The notes under the pieces were generated by a model. That model was not told where the DNA came from. It did no database searches and saw only the letters and a list, made by a program, of their open reading frames with translations. DNA of 64,000 bases from Streptomyces sp. CB09001. GTDB lineage: Bacteria > Actinomycetota > Actinomycetes > Streptomycetales > Streptomycetaceae. Of this stretch, positions 59,361-64,000 are shown one piece after another; the stretch's first letter is position 1; the number at the start of each line of letters is the position of its first letter. A program made the position numbers and the translations under genes. Where the stretch lies: positions 3,959,001-4,023,000 of the forward strand of contig NZ_CP026730.1 in assembly GCF_003369795.1 (NCBI RefSeq). Direction: 5' to 3'.

Positions 59361-59704
59361 GCTTCCGAGGACTCCTGCTGGGCCTGTTCGCCGTGCCGGT
59401 CGTCGTCGGTGCGTACTTCCTCACCGAGGCGGCGACCGCCGACGGCACCCCGCAGTGCGACGGCATCATCCAGGAGTACGGGGACGCGGAGCGCTCGGGA
59501 CCCATGAAACCGGGGGAGACGTGCGACCTGTACGACTTCGCCGACGGCCGCTCGGCGGGCACGCGGACGTACGAGCAGCAGAGGAAGGCGCAGGAGGAGG
59601 GGGCGGCGGACGACTACCGGGCCGGGGGCTGGTGGCTGGCGTACGGCGCGGCCGGGCTGGCCGTGGTCACCACCCACCTCGGCCTGAGACGCCGTCGCGG
59701 CTGA
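59357..59704 (+). CDS. Small membrane protein, two predicted TM segments
   Basis: The 115-residue product starts (GTG, 59357) MSFRGLLLGLFAVPVVVGAY. The first membrane segment is at about 5-25 and the second at about 88-108 (WWLAYGAAGLAVVTTHLGLR), with an acidic, hydrophilic middle (QCDGIIQEYGDAERSGPMKP, two Cys) expected on one side. The GTGA overlap with the esterase stop shows coupling. The function is unknown. Its 3' end overlaps the convergent DUF397 gene by 38 bases. Confidence 0.75.
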   Translation: MSFRGLLLGLFAVPVVVGAYFLTEAATADGTPQCDGIIQEYGDAERSGPMKPGETCDLYDFADGRSAGTRTYEQQRKAQEEGAADDYRAGGWWLAYGAAGLAVVTTHLGLRRRRG

Positions 59705-59882
59705 CTCCGTCGACGAAGACCGACCATGCCTCGGCCTGGAAGCGGAGGGTGGGGCCGGCGGGGTTCTTCGAGTCCCGGACCGGGACGACGGTAGGGATGC
59801 CGGTGGCGACTTCGAGGCAGTTGCCACCGCTGCCGCCGCTGTAGCTGGACTTGTACCAAGTCGCCTCAGTGTCGCTCCTCAT
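59667..59882 (-). CDS. DUF397 protein
   Basis: The 71-residue product starts MRSDTEATWYKSSYSGGSGG, with the DUF397 hallmark W-x-KSSYSG-x-GGNC and VRDSKNPAGP, then FVDGVSRDG. In Streptomyces such proteins pair with an upstream XRE-family regulator (WhiJ-like systems, in which the DUF397 partner counteracts the regulator). Here it overlaps the XRE gene end by 17 bases on the same strand, the standard pairing. The 3' end runs antisense into the small membrane gene. Confidence 0.9.
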   Translation of the reverse strand: MRSDTEATWYKSSYSGGSGGNCLEVATGIPTVVPVRDSKNPAGPTLRFQAEAWSVFVDGVSRDGVSGRGGW

Positions 59883-60705
59883 GAGCGTAATCCTGCGCCA
59901 TCGCCTCGATAAGAGCCAGGGAGTTCTGCGGGGGCAGGGCGTAGGCCGAGAGGAGGTCGTAGGTCTGGCGCTGGTAGCGGACGATTGCGGGATCGTCCTC
60001 CAGTCGTCCCGTCCCTACGCCCTCGAAATAGGCCAGCGGCGGGGCGGCGTCGAAGTCCATCAGCTTGATGGCCCCCTTCAGCGCCGCGTGCGCCCCGGCT
60101 TCGAAGGGAAGTACCTGCACGATGATTCGGTTTCGGCGGACCAGGGCGACGATGTGGCCAAGCGCCTCGGCCATCACTTTGCGTCCTCCCGTCGACCGAC
60201 GCAACGCGGCTTCGTCCAGCACCACCCACAACAGGGGATCTGTTGGATCGTCGAGCAACTGGGCCCTCTCCATCCGGGCCGTCACGAGCGCCTCGATCAC
60301 GTCGTCCGGCGCGGTGGGCTGGTAGGCGCGGCATACGGCTCGCGTGTACGCAGGAGTTTGCAGCAGCCCTGGGATCAGCAGGGGCGCGTACTCCCTGATT
60401 TCCGCGGCCTGCGCTTCCGCCTCCGCCGCCTGCGCGAAGTGCTCCGGATACTTGGACTTGGCCGACGCCCCGCAGTTCCGCCGGAAGAAGTCCTCCGTGC
60501 CGAGGACGTCGTCCAGCAGGCGGGCGTACTCCGGCTGCATGCGGCGCGTGCCGGACTCCAGTTGGCCGATGAACGAACCGCTGACGAACAGCCGCGCGCC
60601 CAGTTCCTCCTGGCTCAGGCCGGTCTTCTCGCGGGCGTGGCGCAGCTCGGCGCCGAGGAGGGCGCGGGGGGACGAGGACGGGTCGAGGTCTTTCGGTCCT
60701 GGCAT
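59866..60705 (-). CDS. XRE-family regulator with DUF5753 domain (WhiJ-like)
   Basis: The 279-residue product starts MPGPKDLDPSSSPRALLGAE. The HTH is at about 18-72 (LRHAREKTGLSQEELGARLF, VSGSFIGQLESGTRRMQPEY). The DUF5753 domain (about 90-275) has AEIREYAPLLIPGLLQTPAY, EALVTARMERAQLLDDP, WVVLDEAALRRSTGG and VQVLPFEAGAHAAL. Many paralogous pairs of this regulator with DUF397 occur in Streptomyces; some affect development. It is divergent from a hypothetical gene 118 bases away. The pair is complete and intact. Confidence 0.92.
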   Translation of the reverse strand: MPGPKDLDPSSSPRALLGAELRHAREKTGLSQEELGARLFVSGSFIGQLESGTRRMQPEYARLLDDVLGTEDFFRRNCGASAKSKYPEHFAQAAEAEAQAAEIREYAPLLIPGLLQTPAYTRAVCRAYQPTAPDDVIEALVTARMERAQLLDDPTDPLLWVVLDEAALRRSTGGRKVMAEALGHIVALVRRNRIIVQVLPFEAGAHAALKGAIKLMDFDAAPPLAYFEGVGTGRLEDDPAIVRYQRQTYDLLSAYALPPQNSLALIEAMAQDYAHEERH

Positions 60706-60823
60706 CGTGACGGAACTCCCGGTCGCACAGCAGGGGTTGTTGGAGCGCCCTGTATGGCCAGGTTAGGGGCGGAACGGCCACGCTGTGTCGCGAATCACGA
60801 ACTCAGCGTGGAGGTGAGGAAGG

Positions 60824-61213
60824 GTGCGGTCGACCGAAGAAGTCGTCGAGTCCCTGCGGCAGGCCCTCGTGGGCGTCGGTGTCGTACTGCCGTCCCTGTG
60901 CGTCGATCCGGTGACCGGCGCGAGTGACGAGCCGTTCGCCCTGGTCGACCTGGGGCGGTGCAACGTACGGGTCGCGGAGCGGTTGGCGTCGGTGGTGCGG
61001 GGCGAGCGGCCGGCCGTCGGCACGCATGCCGTGGACGCGAGGGACGGGCGCGTGGGGGAGGTGATGGGGCACGTGGGCGGCCATGTGCAGTTGCGGCCGG
61101 TCGCGGGGGGCCGGGAGTGGGACTGTCCGCAGGCGTCAGTGACCGTGGCGCGGCCGGAGGAGGTGCTGAAGGCGCGGCTGAGCAGGACGAACCGCGAGAG
61201 TGCGCACCCCTGA
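60824..61213 (+). CDS. Hypothetical protein, 129 aa, linked to XRE/DUF397 pair
   Basis: The product starts (GTG, 60824, after GAGGTGAGGAAGG) MRSTEEVVESLRQALVGVGV and contains LPSLCVDPVTGASDEPFALV, LGRCNVRVAERLASVVRG, and HVGGHVQLRPVAGGREWDCP near the end. The codon use and strong SD make it a real gene. I know similar short proteins beside XRE/DUF397 modules but no function. A CCACGCTG...CAGCGTGG inverted repeat (60778-60811) overlaps its SD and could control translation. Confidence 0.75.
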   Translation: MRSTEEVVESLRQALVGVGVVLPSLCVDPVTGASDEPFALVDLGRCNVRVAERLASVVRGERPAVGTHAVDARDGRVGEVMGHVGGHVQLRPVAGGREWDCPQASVTVARPEEVLKARLSRTNRESAHP

Positions 61214-61245
61214 GGTCGTGGCCGTCCGCGTGATTCAATGACCGT

Positions 61246-61782
61246 ATGGGGGAGGACTGTGCATCTCTGGGACCGCTGGAACTGACCCAAGGCCGTTGGC
61301 GAGTCGGGGACGCCACCCGGCCTGACACCCACTGGGTGGAGCTTCGCCCGGAAGGGCTCCACCAGCACGAGCCGGACTCCGAGGGGCAGTTGGTCCCGTG
61401 GTCCAGGATCATGGACGGCATTAGCCTCACCTGGGGCAAGCACCCCTGGGACACGAACAACAGGGGCCTGTACACGCTGAGGGGCATGGTCGCCAGGCGT
61501 GACGGCGGCTGGTTGCACATGACACTGCGCCACCCCTACGAGGACCACCAGCTGCGCTTCGACCAGCACACGCACCCTTACCGGGCGGTCGACGCGCTCC
61601 GGCTGGAGGCCTTGCTGCGGCAGCTCACCGATGAGGGGAAGCTCCAGCTCCTCGGCGACCCGGAATGGGTGGGTCGTGCCGCGGCGCACCTGGCCGACGG
61701 GGAGAACCGCCGGATCACCGGCCGTGCCCTGCGGCAGGCGGTGGCGGAGGCCCTGGCGGCAGCAGGCCCCGGCAGCCTCTGA
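61246..61782 (+). CDS. Hypothetical protein, 178 aa
   Basis: The product starts MGEDCASLGPLELTQGRWRV at an ATG at 61246. Features are WVELRPEGLHQHEPDSEGQL, GWLHMTLRHPYEDHQLRFDQ, HPYRAVDALRLEALLRQLTD and an Ala-rich helical end. The first half looks beta-rich (PH-like alternation of WRV, WVELRPEGL, VPWSRI), the second helical. No catalytic motif was recognised. It follows the preceding hypothetical gene by 32 bases and converges on the TetR gene (7 bases). Confidence 0.75.
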   Translation: MGEDCASLGPLELTQGRWRVGDATRPDTHWVELRPEGLHQHEPDSEGQLVPWSRIMDGISLTWGKHPWDTNNRGLYTLRGMVARRDGGWLHMTLRHPYEDHQLRFDQHTHPYRAVDALRLEALLRQLTDEGKLQLLGDPEWVGRAAAHLADGENRRITGRALRQAVAEALAAAGPGSL

Positions 61783-61789
61783 CTCCGGA

Positions 61790-62398
61790 TCAGGCGGGAG
61801 GCCAGTTGCGCAGGACGGTCTCGGCCACCCGCTGGAGGTCTTCGCGGGTGGCGCCCCCGGCGGCCTGCACGGAGATGCCGTTGGCGAAGGTCATGAGGTA
61901 GCGGGCGATGTGCAGCGGGTCGCTGTCGGGCGGCAGGTCGCCGTCGTCCACGGCCTGCCGGAACCGGTCGCGGAGTTGACCGACGCCCCCTTCGCGCCAG
62001 TCGGCGAGCAGGTCCCGGGCCGACCGTCCCGTCTCCCCGGAGGCGAGTGAGCCCTGGACGCCCAGGCAGCCGGACGGGCAGTCGGGGCGGGTGCTGACCT
62101 CCACGGCGCCGTTCAGGAACGCGGTGGCCGCCTCGCGGGCGGTGGGCTTGCGCAGGGCGCGGTCGACGTAGGAGGCGGGGCCCTCCTCGTAGCGTTCGAG
62201 CGCCTTGCGGAACAGGTCCTCCTTGTTGCCGAAGGCCGCGTACATGCTGGTGCGGGTGATGCCCATGGCGCCGGTCAGGTCGGTGAGGCTGGCGCCCTCG
62301 TAGCCCTGCTCCCAGAAGACCCGCATGGCCTTCTCCAGCGCCTCGTCGGCGTCGAAGCCCCTCGGTCGGCCGATCGACCCCTTCTGTCGCGTCTCCAT
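61790..62398 (-). CDS. TetR/AcrR-family regulator of the adjacent SDR
   Basis: The 202-residue product starts [20 protein letters not shown]. The HTH is at about 14-60 ([39 protein letters not shown]). The C-terminal domain has [19 protein letters not shown], a Cys-containing stretch typical of the TetR_C_16-like group whose targets are often oxidoreductases responding to electrophiles. It is divergent from an SDR gene 94 bases away; two matching operators lie between them. Confidence 0.9.
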   Translation of the reverse strand: METRQKGSIGRPRGFDADEALEKAMRVFWEQGYEGASLTDLTGAMGITRTSMYAAFGNKEDLFRKALERYEEGPASYVDRALRKPTAREAATAFLNGAVEVSTRPDCPSGCLGVQGSLASGETGRSARDLLADWREGGVGQLRDRFRQAVDDGDLPPDSDPLHIARYLMTFANGISVQAAGGATREDLQRVAETVLRNWPPA

Positions 62399-62416
62399 GG
62401 TCCCAGTCTACGCCTT

Positions 62417-62434
62417 CCGTATCGATCGGTACGG
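62417..62434. promoter_or_regulatory. TetR operator 1, 18-bp near-palindrome
   Basis: CCGTATCGATCGGTACGG is palindromic apart from one T/C asymmetry and shares the ATCGGTAC core with operator 2. It starts 19 bases before the TetR gene. Confidence 0.75.
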
Positions 62435-62450
62435 ATGTGCTACGGTCGCT

Positions 62451-62472
62451 TTCAGTACCGATCGGTACTGAA
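62451..62472. promoter_or_regulatory. TetR operator 2, 22-bp perfect palindrome
   Basis: A perfect palindrome with the half TTCAGTACCGA and centre at 62461/62462. It shares the core TACCGATCGGTA with operator 1, whose centre lies 36 bp away. It sits 21 bases before the SDR start and so would block its transcription. Confidence 0.82.
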
Positions 62473-62492
62473 TATCGGGAAGGGTGCTCACC

Positions 62493-63242
62493 ATGGGACA
62501 GCTCGAAGGCAGGACGGCCGTCGTCACCGGCGGCGGCACGGGGATCGGTCTGGCCAGCGCGGTGCGGCTGGCGGACGAGGGTGCGCACGTGTTCATCACC
62601 GGGCGGCGAAAGGCGGCGCTGGACGCGGCCGTGGAGATCATCGGCGCCGAGCGGGTCACGGCGGTGGCCGGTGACGTCTCGGACCCGGCCGACGTGGACC
62701 GGCTCTACGAAGCGGTCCGCGCCCGCGGCCGGGGGCTCGACGTGGTCTTCGCCAACGCGGCGACCGCCTCGCTGGTGCCGCTGGAGGAGATCACCGAGGA
62801 GCGGTTCGAGGAGATCTTCGGCGTCAACGTGCGGGGCACGCTCTTCACCGTGCAGAAGGCGTTGCCGCTGCTCAACGACGGTGCCTCGGTGATCCTGAAC
62901 GCCTCCACCGCCGCCGACAACGGCGCGGAGGCGTTCAGTCTGTACGCCGCCTCCAAGGCCGCCGTCCGGACCTTTGCGCGGGGCTGGGCGAACGAGCTCA
63001 AGGGCCGTGGCGTCCGGGTCAACGCGATCTCCCCGGGGCCGGTCGACACCCCCGGGATCACCAACCTCTTCGGCGAGTCGAACGCGCCCACCGTCCACAC
63101 GAAGCTCGCCGGGGACACCGCGATCGGCAGGATGGGCCGCCCCGAGGAGGTCGCCGCGGTGGTCGCTTTCCTCGCCTCGGACCAGAGCACCTTCGTCCTC
63201 GGCGCCAACTGGTACGTCGACGGCGGCGAGAACCAGATCTGA
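62493..63242 (+). CDS. Short-chain dehydrogenase/reductase
   Basis: The 249-residue product starts MGQLEGRTAVVTGGGTGIGL (cofactor motif TGGGTGIG). It has NAAT in place of NNAG (FANAATAS, about 88-95), catalytic Ser in VILNASTAAD (about 138), YAASK (about 151-155) and ISPGPVDTP, and ends GANWYVDGGENQI. This is a classical SDR with intact Ser-Tyr-Lys, of the sugar/ketone reductase-like type; the substrate is unknown. It is controlled in all likelihood by the divergent TetR through two operators. GGGAAGGG precedes the ATG. Confidence 0.92.
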   Translation: MGQLEGRTAVVTGGGTGIGLASAVRLADEGAHVFITGRRKAALDAAVEIIGAERVTAVAGDVSDPADVDRLYEAVRARGRGLDVVFANAATASLVPLEEITEERFEEIFGVNVRGTLFTVQKALPLLNDGASVILNASTAADNGAEAFSLYAASKAAVRTFARGWANELKGRGVRVNAISPGPVDTPGITNLFGESNAPTVHTKLAGDTAIGRMGRPEEVAAVVAFLASDQSTFVLGANWYVDGGENQI

Positions 63243-63272
63243 CCCGGCGGGCGGCCGGTCCCGCTCCCGGGA

Positions 63273-64000
63273 TCAGGCCGGGTGCAGGGCGCCGCGCAGC
63301 GTGGCGACCGCCATGGAGATCGCCGCTTGCGCGGCGTGGGTCTCGCGTAGGGCGTCGAGCATCACGAAGTCGTGGATGATGCCCTGGAAGCGGACCGCGG
63401 TGACGGGGACGCCCGCCTCGCGGAGCTTGTTCGCGTAGGCCTCGCCCTCGTCGCGCAGCACGTCCGCCTCGCCGGTGACGACCAGGGCCGGTGGCAGCCC
63501 CGCCAGCTGCTCCGTCGTGGCCCGCAAGGGGGAGGCGGTGATCTGGGCGCGTTCGGCCTGGTTGGTCGTGTACTGGTCCCAGTACCACTGCATGCCGTCG
63601 CGGCGCAGGAAGTACCCCTCGGCGAACTGGTGGTACGAGCGGGTGTCGAACGCCGCGTCGGTCACGGGGTAGAACAGCACCTGCTGCACCAGCGGCACAT
63701 CGCCGTACTCCTTGGCCATCAGGGTCAGGGCGGCGGCCATGTTGCCGCCCGCCGAGTCACCGGCCACCGCCAGCCGACGGCCGTCGAGGTCCCTCGCCGT
63801 TCCCTTCGCGGCGATCCACCGGGCGACGGTGTAGCTCTGTTCGAGAGCCACCGGATAGCGCTCCTCGGGTGAGAGGTCGTACTCGGGGAAGACCACCGCG
63901 ACCCCGGCGCCGACCGCGAGTTCGCGGACCAGCCGGTCGTGGGTGCGGGCGTTGCCGTAAGCCCAGCCGGAGCCGTGCAGGTAGAGGATCACCGGCAGGA
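63273..64000 (-). CDS. Alpha/beta hydrolase (HSL-type esterase), 5' end beyond right edge
   Basis: The frame is open from the window edge to a TGA at 63273 (about 242 codons). Seen motifs are LYLHGSGWAYGN (HG[SG]xW oxyanion hole of the hormone-sensitive lipase group, with Ser in place of the second Gly), AVAGDSAGGNMAAAL (catalytic Ser in GDSAG), TGEADVLRDEGEAYANKL (catalytic Asp) and IIHDFVML (catalytic His). Roughly 60-80 N-terminal residues are missing. It hydrolyses an acyl ester; the substrate is unknown. It is convergent with the SDR gene (30 bases). Confidence 0.88.
   Translation of the reverse strand, partial: LPVILYLHGSGWAYGNARTHDRLVRELAVGAGVAVVFPEYDLSPEERYPVALEQSYTVARWIAAKGTARDLDGRRLAVAGDSAGGNMAAALTLMAKEYGDVPLVQQVLFYPVTDAAFDTRSYHQFAEGYFLRRDGMQWYWDQYTTNQAERAQITASPLRATTEQLAGLPPALVVTGEADVLRDEGEAYANKLREAGVPVTAVRFQGIIHDFVMLDALRETHAAQAAISMAVATLRGALHPA

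Overview
The window is chromosomal DNA of a Streptomyces. It has very high GC, GC-rich third codon positions, frequent GTG and TTG starts, a 14-bp Streptomyces-type parS site, Streptomyces regulatory sites (SoxR box, DasR dre, CIRCE) and characteristic genes (cdgB, nagK-nagA, DUF397/XRE pairs). From memory the gene order follows S. coelicolor from about SCO4249 to SCO4304, so S. coelicolor or a close relative is likely; this was not checked by any search.

Region 1 (1-22.4 kb) is one end of a contractile injection system (CIS/eCIS) cluster. On the minus strand lie a PVQR-repeat protein (cut by the left edge), a 52-aa protein, a CxxC protein, the inner tube and the sheath. Rightwards from a shared promoter region come a long coiled-coil protein with a glycine-rich hydrophobic segment and a DUF4157-like protein with an HExxH motif. 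Three tandem paralogous membrane proteins follow; they share an almost identical N-terminal half and membrane anchor but carry different C-terminal domains (ChW-like, ricin-B, ricin-B). Next are the AAA+ ATPase (Cis15) and DUF4255 cap protein (Cis16) on the minus strand, a degenerate response regulator, a giant LuxR/LAL regulator with a 10-residue tandem repeat, a candidate CIS cargo protein and a broken sheath-gene fragment. Several promoters here share one layout: a GGGCA-N8-TGCCC dyad or its TGCCC half, 9 bp, a -35, 17 bp, and a TARCGT-like -10.

Region 2 (22.6-39 kb) is mixed housekeeping and stress functions: an APH-type kinase with an MFS exporter, a quinone oxidoreductase behind a near-perfect SoxR box, an FAD amine oxidase-like protein, a pentapeptide protein, two divergent TetR/dehydrogenase pairs, a membrane Ser/Thr kinase, a GNAT-Nudix fusion, an M1 lipoprotein peptidase, parS, TerD, ArfB, an acetyltransferase and a flavin reductase.

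Region 3 (39-52 kb) joins development with sugar metabolism: the diguanylate cyclase CdgB, a membrane-anchored carbohydrate-binding-like protein, a PfkB kinase, the GlcNAc operon nagK-nagA under two dre sites, a divergent sugar-binding lipoprotein, trehalose genes otsB and otsA, two lipoproteins and glucosyl-3-phosphoglycerate synthase.

Region 4 (52-64 kb) starts with a SAM-I riboswitch controlling thrC-cysO, followed by a cold-shock gene and groEL behind two CIRCE elements. An Old Yellow Enzyme homologue, a carboxylesterase, an XRE/DUF397 module and two hypothetical genes follow. It ends with a TetR/SDR pair with strong operators and an alpha/beta hydrolase cut by the right edge. No rRNA, tRNA, IS element or CRISPR array was seen.
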